A stretch of 64,000 bases of DNA, taken from positions 9,210,001 through 9,274,000 of the forward strand of contig BSYO01000025.1 of NCBI GenBank assembly GCA_033239525.1. The letters are read 5' to 3'. The notes under the pieces are model-generated. The model saw nothing but the letters and a program-made list of their open reading frames with translations, searched no databases and was not told where the DNA came from. The stretch comes from Nepenthes gracilis. Taxonomy: Eukaryota > Streptophyta > Magnoliopsida > Caryophyllales > Nepenthaceae. The translations under genes and the position numbers were made by a program. Shown piece by piece: positions 36,394-46,098 of this stretch (positions within the stretch are counted from its first letter, which is position 1; each line of letters opens with the position of its first letter).

Positions 36394-38876
36394 TGTAAGG
36401 TTTCAGGTCTGAAAACTTAATAATGATGAGGTGATTAGTATGCTAATGATCAATACTAGGCCTATGGATCGAATAAGGTTGGGTATCGGAAGAAAAATAG
36501 AGAAGAATTCAGGATCGTGCTGCTGAAGCGCTGCCAGCAGGCCTGCGCCTACTGCGCACTCGAGCGTGTTTTCCAGAACCGCGCCCGCCCGCTAGCCGCT
36601 AGAGCTCCGCTCGAGCGCGTTTTCCAGAATTGCGCCCACCTGATGTTCGCTTACGGCGCGCTCAAGCGGTGGCGCCTTTTTAAGTCACGGCGTGCTTCTT
36701 TCTCCTCATTTTTCCCACAATCCCAAAATCTTCTAGAGTGAGAGAGAGCGCTGATTCTAGTGAGAGAAGGGAAGAGATCGAGGTCGTGGAGTTCAAATCC
36801 ATCCGAGAGCTAGCTATAAAGGTGAAAGCACGCGTCGAGGCAAGTGTTTTCATACTCACTTCTCGTTCTCTTTCGATGTTTTGCTTGATTTTGTTGGGTA
36901 TTTTGTGTCGATACCCACTGCGAATATTAGAATCATAAAGCCCATGTCTTGAGGTCCAAGAATATGTAGTTATTTGTCTGAATCGTGTCCGATTCACTCG
37001 GTTTGGTTTCACCAAAACCCTAACCCACGAAATTGGGGATTTTTCGTTTTCCTTCCGCATATCGTGAAATTGACCTCAAAATGTGAATCCCCACGTCCTA
37101 AATATGTATATACGTCGGCCGTGAGTTTGATCTCGCATGTTTCGACCCGATCGCGATCTCCAGGTCCTCTAAAAGAATCCTGACACTGTTCATCCGAGTG
37201 TAAAGGGGAAAGTTGCATGTTTCCACCTTCGTTGTATGTTGAATCGACCCCAAAAGATGAATCACCGTGTCCCAATTGTGCATATGTATCAACTGGACGC
37301 CCGATTTTACAAGTATCAAACCGTTCGTGGCATCCGGATGCTCTAAAAGAGGCCTGACACTATTCATCCAAAAGTAAATGGAAAATTTACATGCGTTGCC
37401 CTCGTTGAATTGTTATGAAAGTGATGTCTAAATGTTGTGTTAAAGTATAAGCCCCGAAAATGTGTATTTGGACACCGGAAGCAAGGAAACGAGTCCAGGA
37501 GGCGTCTAAAATGATACGTGGTTATCAAAGGTATGAAATTCATAATTCTCTTGTGAACATGAATTGAATTATAATGACGGAATTGAGTCTCACTGAAAGT
37601 TGTGAACCGAGCAAGTAAATGGAAGGGAATCCACATTGTGCATTGTGATGGAATGATCTCCCGGATGGAGGTGTATGTGACGGGAATGGGATTTCCCGAG
37701 TTGTGAATGTATAAGACAAATGTGGATTTTCCTCTCCAAGTGTTGGAACTAATATTGAAACTAAGACCATGATTCATAGGGGTAGTAACCTTTGGCTTAC
37801 CATGTCCATCGCGGTGTGAACCCGTGGAATACTTGGCCACGTATTCTGGCCACTCGTGGGAGCAGGTGATGTTCGTGGTATGCTTTGGGAAACTACTGTG
37901 GAAGAACGAGGTTTGCCCTGGTTCCCGAGGGATATTGGGTGCGTTGGCCGAGTGCTTGCAGCCTAAAATGTAGCCGTTTGGTTAAATGTTGCATTGTGAA
38001 GATGCAACCGATGGTCGGGTGCTACAGACCTAAAATGTAGCCGTGGCTTTAGAATGTGTAGCGAACATATTCCTTTCCCCGTTCTCTCATATCGTTGGTT
38101 AGTACGGTCTACTAGCCCGGGTCCGTAAAGATGATATACTGATAAAAACGAATGATGTCTAATTGATGTAACCGTGAGAATCTAAGATTTCAAGATGTTC
38201 CCTGTTTCCTCTCATGATTCCTGATTATTTTCATCTTGTACTTTTCCCCCTCCCAGTTGTTGCTTTCATCGTTATTATGATTGTTAGTGAGTTATGATTA
38301 CATTTGCTGAACTGTACGCTTACCCTTACTGTTTTCCTTCCAGATGAGAACACTTAGCCGGCGCCAGATTAGTTAGAGCAAGGAGAGAGACTTGCTTAAA
38401 GGTATTAGCTGGACATCGAAGCTTGAAGATTGGGTTATGTTTATTATATTAGAATGTAAACGGCTACTCATGGATGGATATGACCTGTTGTTGTATTATG
38501 GTTTTGTTATGCTTCCGCACATTTTTTGATGATATAGTTATGCTTCCGCGTTTGTGTTGATGTTTCTGGATTTTGTTTCTTCTTAGATGGTATCTCTCTA
38601 GATCCAGTATAATAGATAGGATTGCTGTACTGGAGCCATGGATGATATGGCAGTTATATGATCCTGTGTTGTGTGTTATAGGCTTTGTATTGATTATTTT
38701 GGTTAGTTGTGTGCTTGTACAGGGTGTATTTGAGCAAGTCATATTTTTGGTTTTCGTCCAGTTGCAAAGAAAAACTCTGCTGAAATTTCTGTAGAATCCA
38801 TAAGTTAATTATGAATATTAGTTTGTGTTATCATTGACGGATGTTATTTATTGAAAAAATAATCCGGTTCGTCACA
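36394..38876 (+). repeat. 3' LTR of element C
   Basis: 2483 bp, from TGTAAGGTTTCAGG to CGGTTCGTCACA, collinear with the 5' LTR throughout. The CTCGAG-rich block is at 36535-36670. The terminal inverted pair is slightly changed (TGACGGA at 38835, TTCGTCA near the end). Confidence 0.93.
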
Positions 38877-38881
38877 TATTT

Positions 38882-40590
38882 GTTCTCCCGGAAGGAGTTA
38901 AACATGCGGCAACGGAGATGGATGGATCTATTAAAAGATTATGATTGTGAGATCCAATACCAGCGAGGAAAAGGTAATGTGGTTGGTGATACTTTGAGTA
39001 GAAAGTCTTCGGGATTGGTGGCTCATCTAATGATCAAGGAATAGAAAATGTTAAATGGAATGAAGAGCTACACAATTCGGTTGCACTCCCAGGGATCAAG
39101 AATGATGTTGTCATACTTTCAAGTGCAGCTAGAGATTTTGAAGAAAATCAAAGAGAATCAGATGCTGGACCCATATCTAGTGGAGATTGTGGTAGAATTG
39201 GATCTAGAGTCACGTACAGAATTTCATTTTTGGCCGGACGGGATTTTATGTTTTCGAAATTGAAATTGTATTCCGAACCTTGGAGAGTTAAAGGATGAAG
39301 TCCTAAATGAAGCCCATAGATCGAGGTATACAATTCATCCCGGTGTGAATAAGATGTACCAAGATATGAAGAAGACCTTCTGGTGGCGGAACATGAGAAG
39401 AAAAATTACGACTTTCGTGGCTAAATGCCTCGTATGTCAGCAAGTTAAAGCAGAACACAAGAAGCCTCCAGGACTCTTACATCCTTTGCCAGTTCCCAAT
39501 TGGAAGTCGGAACATATCACAATGGATTTTGTTTTGGGATTGCCGAGGACGACGAAAAACATGGACGCCAACAAAAGTGATTGTGGATCGATTGACAAAG
39601 TCAACTCATTTCTTACCAATTCAAATGACGTATTCCAGAGATAGATTGGCTCATTTGTACATCAATGAGATTGTTCGGTTACATGGTATTCTGGCCTCAA
39701 TTGTGTCTGATCGAGATCCCAGATTTGTGTCAAAATTTTGGGAAAGTTTGCACAGGGAATTGGGTACCAGCCTTCAGTTCAGTACAGCCTTTCATCCGCA
39801 AACGGACAGCCAATCCGAAATGACTATTCAGATATTAGAAGATATGTCGAGAGCATCGGTTTTGGAGATGGGAGGCTAGTGGAATAGTTATCTGCCTCTT
39901 ACTGAGTTCGCCTACAACAATAGCTATCAGTCAAGTATTAGAATGGCTCCGTTTGAAGCTTTGTACTGACGAAGATGTAGATCTCCAATCAATTGGGAAG
40001 AAATCGGGGACTATAGTTTGTTGGGACCCGACATCGTCTAGGATTCATTGGAGAAGATCAGAATCATTAGGGATCGGTTAGGTGAAGCCCAGAGTCGTCA
40101 AAAGAGTTATGCTGACAAAAGGATATCAGATTTGGAGTTCGAAGCGGGTGATCACGTGTTCCTGAAGGTATCCCCGAGGAAAGGAATTTCGAGATTCTGA
40201 GTTAATGGTAAATTGAAGCCAAGATTCATTAGACCATTTGAGATTTTAGAGAGGGTTGGAGAGGTGGCCTATAGATTGGCCTTGCCTCCAAACCTGGCAA
40301 GTTATCATGACATTTTTCATGTCTCTATGTTAAGGAAATATGTGTACGATCCTTCTCATGTGATCGAATTTGAGCCCCTGGAGATAGATGAAAATGTCAT
40401 ATGTTGAGGTTCCTGTTCAGATTTTGAATCGGAAGGATCAAGTGTTGAGAAATAAAGTTATTCCGTTGGTTAAAGTATTGTGGAGAAATCATGCGGCAGA
40501 AGAGGCAACCTGGGAACGTGAGGAAGAAATTCGTGAGAATTTTTCCTATCTGTTTGATAATTGATGTACATGAAATTTCGAGGACGAAAT
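38882..40590 (+). pseudogene. RNase H end, integrase and chromodomain tail of element B
   Basis: It resumes with [20 protein letters not shown] and GDTLSRK. The integrase zinc region reads HRSRYTIHPG...H... then CLVCQQVK (39320-39440). The first catalytic Asp is in HITMDFVLGLPR (39515-39545), the second in SDRDPRFVSKFW (39700-39740). The HPQTDSQSEM segment has Ser where Gly is usual. After stops and a frameshift near 39560 the C-terminus has [26 protein letters not shown]. The final frame has VPVQILNRKDQVLRNK...WRNHAAEEATWE, the truncated chromodomain-like tail of Tekay elements. A stop separates that tail at 40407. Confidence 0.88.
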
Positions 40591-40596
40591 TTTTGT

Positions 40597-40609
40597 AAGG
40601 TGAGAAGAA
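40597..40609 (+). other. Polypurine tract of element B
   Basis: aaggtgagaagaa just before the 3' LTR, following the gaaatttcgaggacgaaattt box at 40572-40592. Confidence 0.85.
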
Positions 40610-43139
40610 TGTAATATCCCAAACCTCATTGAATATATTTTAATATTTAATAAGAATTTGGACAAATTGGACGTTTTAAAAAAAAATTATTTAATACCGT
40701 GAAATTTTGAATGAATATTAAAATTTTGCGGTTAGTACTCGTTATGCGTTCAAGAGTATCCAATGGAGATATATATATATATATATATTAAAGGATAATA
40801 TATATATATATTAAAGGTAATGTATATATAAAAAAAAAGAAGGAAAAGGAAAAGGAAGAGGAAAAGAGGAGAACGAAAAGCGAAGGAAGAGGGAAGAAAA
40901 ATAGAGGAGAGAGATAGGGTTTTGTGCCGAATTCGGGGCTCTACGCAAGGTGGAAGAGGAAGCGGCGATGGCGACACCGGCGTCGGACGGCGAAATCGGC
41001 GCTGTAAGCCCGGGCTGGTGGCTATGAGTGAATCGTGAAGGTGCGGTGAGGGGAAGCCATCGGGCCGACGGAAATTTATCGTCGACGTTTGCGTGATGGT
41101 CAAAGGGTGAAGCCAGTGGTGGTCGCCGACGGTCGGTGGCGGCCGCGCAGTGACCGGTGACCACCGTGAGTTAGCGTGCGTCAGGCGCAGCACTACAGTG
41201 GAGAGAAAGGGGCTTGTGTACATTGTAGAAAGCGAAAGGGAAGGAGATGTGTGCGGATGTGAAGGGGAGCCTTGGGCCGGGGAAGGGTGAAGTCATGTTG
41301 TTGTTAACGGTCTGGCGATGGTGCCGGTGACGATGTCGGGCTGAAATGTGCGAGTTGGGTGCGATCTTTGCGCAAAGAAAGAGAGGAGAGCCAGGTGGCT
41401 ATAGTGCGCGGTAGAAGGAGGAAGCTCGGGTCGCCGGGTGGGTTGTGCAGCAGTGGGGTGAGGTGCGCGATTCGGTATTTCGGAGCCTCCATTTGTCAGA
41501 TCTGCGGGATATAAAATTGAGGGAAGTATCTGTAAACCCCCTCTTTGGTCTAATTTAATACCTAAAATATTTTAGGCACTGTTTGAAATTTTTACTAACA
41601 TGCATAAAATTTTATCTGTTCGATTTATTTAATTTGGATATGCATGTGTAGTTTATTGGATAAATTGGATGTTTTAAATATGGGCTTTTGATTTTAGGAA
41701 TTTATTAAAGCCCGAAAAATTTATTGGACTCGATATATATTTATATCAATATGTGTAACAAAAATATACACGAAATTTGCATTGGTCGTGCATTTTCACA
41801 TGCACGTGCCGGGTTGTGGTCACTACATTTGGATTAGAATTATTAGATTCTGGCCAGCTCCCGACAGGAAAATTATTTTTATTATTTGGAAATCCCTTTC
41901 CGCCGGTAGGAAAGACTTGGAGTAGTGACCCTTCCCATTTGGATAATTTGATTTGACCTTAGAATATATTCGGACGTCCTAATATATCTGACAAACTTGA
42001 GGAATGCACCCAAAGCCACGGGTGGCAAAACATAGTGAGCAACATTATCTATGGATACACAGTACATAGATTTTGGCCTAAGGTTACCGGGATTATGTGT
42101 AATCCTTCCTCAAGTTAGTCTTTAAATAATGAGAACCCAAATTTGGTGCATAATTTGTATTTTTACATTAATTGGTATTGGACTTTGATTTGGATACGGA
42201 TTTTTGGACTTTGATTTGAGATTCGTCGATTTTGCCTATAATTGGGCGTGGTATGTCTCATACAAATAATTTTGATATATATTTTGATCCAGACCTTTGG
42301 AATATTTGTCGCAATGCTGCTTCGGTCTCTGTGCACGCTATTGGATCATTCGGCTATTGGATTCTGTCCCAGATCATAAGCTGATCGGGTATTGGATTTG
42401 GACTCGGACCCGGATCGATATCAATTTTTGGAATTGGTTCGGATCACCTCTATTTTGGTTATATATATATATTTATATATATATATATATACGTCACGAC
42501 GATGACTATTTTTAAAATTTAGACATTTGTTTGGATATGGATATTTAATTTCAGTACGAGACTACTATTGGATTTTGAAATTTGGATCTTGGATTACAGT
42601 TGAATTTATTTTATCGGCGATTTGATTTATTCAGAAATTTGATTGATTTTCATCCATTTGACATTCCATCTGATTTTTGGACTCATTTGTTTATTATGAT
42701 ACTTGCTAAGCATTAGGCTCATTCTTCTGTTTTATCTCTTCAGATTAGAGAATTGGCTTCATCGCAGTAGCACAAAGAGTTTCAGCGTAACTCTGTACAC
42801 TTCTGGTGAGTGTCATATTATTGAATTTTGATATCATTTATTATGTATTGGATACGAATAAATTTTGTGTGGAATGTTATGAGATGTTGGAGTTGGTCAA
42901 AGGTAGATCATGACTTTGTATATTATAAACCTGTTAGATGAGTTGTTATTTGGGTATTCCCTTGCGACAGTTGGTAAAACAGGCCACAATTATATTATCT
43001 GTTAATGTCCTGTGTGGAAAAGAAAAAAAATTAAAAGTTTATATGTTTGAAGTCACACCCGAGTTTGAAAATTATGAGAATATAATATTTAAAGTATATT
43101 AATTATTTAATTAATCTGCTTGGGTTCGGGTTCGTGACA
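40610..43139 (+). repeat. 3' LTR of element B (long form)
   Basis: 2530 bp with the same ends as the 5' LTR. The additional middle part has an AG-rich run (40833-40910), a GC-rich block (40920-41500) and then AT-rich DNA with a (TA)n at 42465-42491. LTR D has a similar overall plan (GC-rich block, TA-rich run), so the long form is probably the ancestral one. The 157- and 117-codon minus frames at 40750-41223 are antisense to the GC-rich block and have no recognisable domain. Confidence 0.9.
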
Positions 43140-43144
43140 ATCTT

Positions 43145-44200
43145 AGAAGTTTGTCCTATATTTTGATCATAAAACTCTTCGATTTTTTAGCTCTTAAAAG
43201 AAATTAAATTATAAGTATAGTCGGTGGATTAAATATTTACAAATATATTTGTTTTATTTTGAAATATAACAAAGGAGTTGAGAACCAAGCAACTGATACC
43301 TTGAACCATTGTTTTTCCTCATTATCTATTATTCAAGTTAAATTTATTGGCTTTGAAAGATTTTAAAAAATTATGAGTCTTGCCCTAATTTTAACAAAAT
43401 ATTCCTTACTTTACAATGTGAGTACTTTGACACTACGGGAGGTTTTCATATTTATAATGGGTACTTATTTCGAATTAATAAACTTTATATTCCTAAAATA
43501 TTTATTCGCAAATTCATAATCAGGGAAGTTTATACTAGCAGTCTATCTGGTTATTTTGGATGTGATAAAACAATAGAGATTGAACGATAATTTTACTGGT
43601 CTAGTTTAAAGAAAGATATGGTCAAGATCATCAATACTTATCAAATATGCCAATTAGCAAAACATAAAAAGCAAAACATCAGCCTTTACACTTCTCTACC
43701 TATATCTAATAGTCCCTAGTATGACGTAAGTATGGACGTTATTTTAGAACTCCCACGTACCCCTAAGAAATATGATTCTATTATTATTATTATGGGCAGT
43801 TTTTCTAAAATGGTCCACTTCATTCCATGTAGTAAGACTGTTAATATTTCTTAAATTGCTCGACTTTACTTTTGCTAATACTTATCAAATATGCTAGTTA
43901 GCAAAACATAAAAAGCAAAACATCAGCCTTTACACTTCTCTACCTATATCTAATAGTCCCTAGTATGACGTAAGTATGGACGTTATTTTAGAGCTCCCAC
44001 GTACCCCTAAGAAATATGATTCTATTATTATTATTATGGACAGTTTTTCTAAAATGGTCCACTTCATTCCATGTAGTAAGACTGTTAATATTTCTTAAAT
44101 TGTTCGACTTTACTTTTGCTAAGATTGCCAAGTTATATGGTCTTCCTCAAACTATTATTTCTAATAGGGATGTTCGTTTTATCAGTTACTTTTACTTCAT
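43145..44200 (+). pseudogene. RNase H end and integrase of element A, part 1
   Basis: It continues A after B with KFVLYFDHKTLRFFSS and KKLNYKYSRWIKYLQI. Then come the zinc-binding region remnant (CQLAKHKKQN) and the first catalytic segment, DVILELPRTPKKYDSI, followed by SFSKMVHFIPCSKT. A 244-bp tandem duplication repeats this part. The frame then runs through AKLYGLPQTIISNRDVRFIS, with the second catalytic Asp position kept, to the MITE-like insertion. Broken by many stops. Confidence 0.8.
43633..44120 (+). repeat. 244-bp direct tandem duplication in the integrase of A
   Basis: 43633-43876 and 43877-44120 are the same length and differ at only five positions that I can find, all transitions (for example tgccaa/tgctag, agaact/agagct, gggcag/ggacag, attgct/attgtt). 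The host element is heavily decayed, so the duplication is much younger than the element. Confidence 0.95.
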
Positions 44201-44695
44201 GTTTGGTTGGAGGGAATAAGGTGGGAATAAAATTTTCTCCGTTTGGTTATAAATTTAATCGGGAATAAATATTTTCTGAGAATTATTATTCTCACAAATA
44301 TAGGAATAACAATTTTCACAAATTATTATTGTAATTATTATTTTGTTTAATTATTATTATTATTACATTTTATTATTATTTTATTTTATTATTATTATTA
44401 TTGTTATTATTATGTTTAATAATAATAATTATTATTATTATTATAATTATTATTATTGTTATTTTATTTTATTATTATTATTATTACTATCACTATTACT
44501 ATTACTATTATTATTATTACTATTCTCACCTTATTCCTCATACTATTCAACAAATCAAATAATGAAATACTAATTTCCACATTATTCTATTCAATAACCA
44601 AATATGAGAATAACAATTCTAACTCTATTCCCATCCTATTCTATTTTTTAAAATAACTATTCTATTACCACATTATTCCATTTCAACAACCAAAC
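44201..44695. mobile_element. MITE-like insertion with GTTTGGTTG ends
   Basis: Inverted ends GTTTGGTTG (44201-44209) and CAACCAAAC (44687-44695). Similarity continues inward (ggaataaggtgggaata against the reverse complement ggaataatgtggtaata). The middle (44330-44520) is an expanded (TTA/ATT) tract that creates meaningless 66- and 76-codon frames. It interrupts A between DVRFISYFYF and MVGTKLKF, adjacent parts of integrase. No target duplication was clear, so the superfamily is not assigned; ends of this type occur in Tourist-like and other plant MITEs. Confidence 0.65.
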
Positions 44696-44697
44696 GT

Positions 44698-45640
44698 ACC
44701 GTTAGAGTATCCTGCGGTATATGGTTGGTACCAAACTAAAATTTTTCATTATCTACCACCTTCAAACTGACTCTCAGATTAAAGTTATAAATCGGAGTTT
44801 AAGTAACTTATTACGATATTTGATTCAAGAAAATACTAGAAATTGGACTTGATCTTTTTCCGCCGTCTAACTTGCATGTAATAGCTCCTTTAATCGATTT
44901 CTAGGTAATAGTCCGTTTGAAGTTGTTCATGGTTACAACTTTAAAAACCATTAAACCTTATCTCGATATCCTCACATATTAGTGTGTCATTGATAGTTAA
45001 AACTTTTGTACAATATTTTTATAACTTACACATCGAAATCAATAAACAATTTGAGATAAGTAATGACTCATATAAATTTCACGTTAATATGAATAAAAAA
45101 CATATTAAATTTAATATTAAAGATTATATTATGGTTTAGATTAGGTTAAAGCAGTGCCTACAATGGCACATTTTTAAATTGTAGACTCATAGTATTGGTT
45201 CATTTAAAATTTTATAATGGATTGGATCAAATATATATATTATTAATATTTTATCTTATTTTAATTTTCATAATATTTTTAATATTGAATATTTAATCGT
45301 TTATAAGGGTAATTTTAACCCACCGGTTGATCCCTTTGACATACCCCTAGATGTGCTATATATTGAATATCCACCCAATCCTATACAACTTTTAACCCTA
45401 TCGGCATACAATAATAAAATTGATATTACTTTAGATTTATGTTTACTAGGGATGGAGTGATTTGACATTTTCTTATCCATTAGATTGGCCTACCAGAGTC
45501 CGAAAATGCTTAAATTTTTTGATATATACTTTAATAATTAGATCCAAATATTTTAAAATTCTATTAGAATCAGCAGGATTGTCCATCTCTAGATTCAAAT
45601 TTTATTCCTTCCAAAGATATTGATGGCTCAATTGGATTTC
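44698..45640 (+). pseudogene. Integrase end and chromodomain-like tail of element A
   Basis: The frame from 44727 reads MVGTKLKFFIIYHLQTDSQIKVINRSLSN, followed across stops by GNSPFEVVHGYN (44910-44945), all integrase core. At 45420-45520 RDGVI.HFLIH. corresponds to the TRDGxxxxFLVRW start of the Reina-type chromodomain. After a frameshift comes a tail near 45590 resembling the usual Ser-rich C-terminus. Decayed. Confidence 0.65.
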
Positions 45641-45890
45641 ATTTGAAAAATTTTATTATGATATTTTTTTATAAAATTTTATTTTTATTTAAAAAATTAT
45701 ATTATATTTAATTAAAAAATTATTTATATTTTAAAATTATTTTAGTATATAATAACTCTAAACTTTATTATTTAAAATATAAATAAATTAAATAAAATTT
45801 AAAAAATTATAATTCTCTTCTCTTTATTAATCTCTATTTCTCTTCTATCTATTTCTCCTCCTTCCAATTTCTTTTCTTTTTTTTCCCCAA
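45620..45890 (+). repeat. 3' LTR of element A
   Basis: Collinear with 17983-18378 over ttttatttttatttaaaaaattata, taataactctaaactttattattta, aaataaattaaataaaattt and ttctcttctatctatttctcctcc. The 3' end is not sharply defined; sequence resemblance fades at the ttttctttttttt run near 45885. Confidence 0.6.
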
Positions 45891-46098
45891 CTTCCTCCGC
45901 CCCTTCATTGCATCAGATGCAAATTTAAATATCTTCCTTGGAGAACTAAACAAAGAATCACGCCAACAAACATTCTCACTCACCAGTCAAACTCGTGGTG
46001 CATTGTTCCCGTCTCCACCTCCCTCATTTACAACTTTCTGAATCCTGTACTTAATATCTGCTCGTGAGAATAGGACTATTGAATTGTTATCTTTGACG
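45891..46098 (+). promoter_or_regulatory. Presumed core promoter and 5' UTR of the ML gene
   Basis: Only about 208 bases separate the end of element A from the ATG. No canonical TATA box is present (the nearest AT-rich text is aaatttaaatatc at 45923). Pyrimidine-rich clusters (ctccacctccctc, cattctcactcacc) resemble plant Y patches. Inference from position only. Confidence 0.4.

Larger units (their letters stand above)
29941..38876 (+). mobile_element. Non-autonomous long-LTR gypsy element C (LARD-like)
   Basis: Two full LTRs of about 2.49 kb with TG...CA ends, a PBS next to the left LTR, and a purine tract next to the right LTR. The 3.96-kb interior has no open frame longer than about 75 codons. 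It holds only a short gag-like remnant (GLLGSPDPIEVEMWIFRL at 32995-33055) and the gaaatttcgaggacgaaattt box before the purine tract. These features are like the large retrotransposon derivatives (LARDs) of plants, with the 3' box linking it to the Tekay lineage. By eye the LTRs differ by about 5% in their first 140 bases and 8% in their last 86, nearly all transitions. Confidence 0.9.
26503..43139 (+). mobile_element. Tekay/Del-like chromovirus B with mismatched LTRs
   Basis: Bounded by TGTAATATCCC and ggttcgtgaca ends and perfect ATCTT duplications. It has a PBS (TGGTATCAGAG), gag, protease, RT, RNase H, integrase and a chromodomain-type tail on the plus strand, then a purine tract and the 3' LTR. 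Element C is inserted in its RNase H. The wording ([37 protein letters not shown], and the gaaatttcgaggacgaaattt motif at its 3' end) is that of the Tekay/Del lineage. The frames carry a limited number of stops and single-base indels, far fewer than A. The 5' LTR is 492 bp but the 3' LTR 2530 bp. Confidence 0.92.
17975..45890 (+). mobile_element. Reina-like chromovirus A, old and multiply interrupted
   Basis: Homologous LTR-like sequences lie at 17983-18378 and about 45620-45890. Between them gag, zinc knuckle, protease, RT, RNase H, integrase and a chromodomain-like tail occur in order on the plus strand, split by insertions G, D, B and a MITE-like element. Without these, A is about 6 kb, normal for this lineage. 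Lineage is inferred from wording such as the RxxKLNxxxxRWxxxLQ RNase H segment, the Int segments and the C-terminal TRDGxxxxFLxxW remnant. Every domain has stops and frameshifts. Exact outer ends and a target duplication were not resolved. Confidence 0.75.

Noticed and set aside
40750..41223. 157- and 117-codon minus-strand ORFs
   Set aside because: Antisense to the GC-rich part of the B 3' LTR. The Pro/Ser-rich composition follows from base composition, and there is no recognisable domain.
44343..44656. 76- and 66-codon ORFs
   Set aside because: Translations of a TTA/ATT microsatellite inside a MITE-like element.
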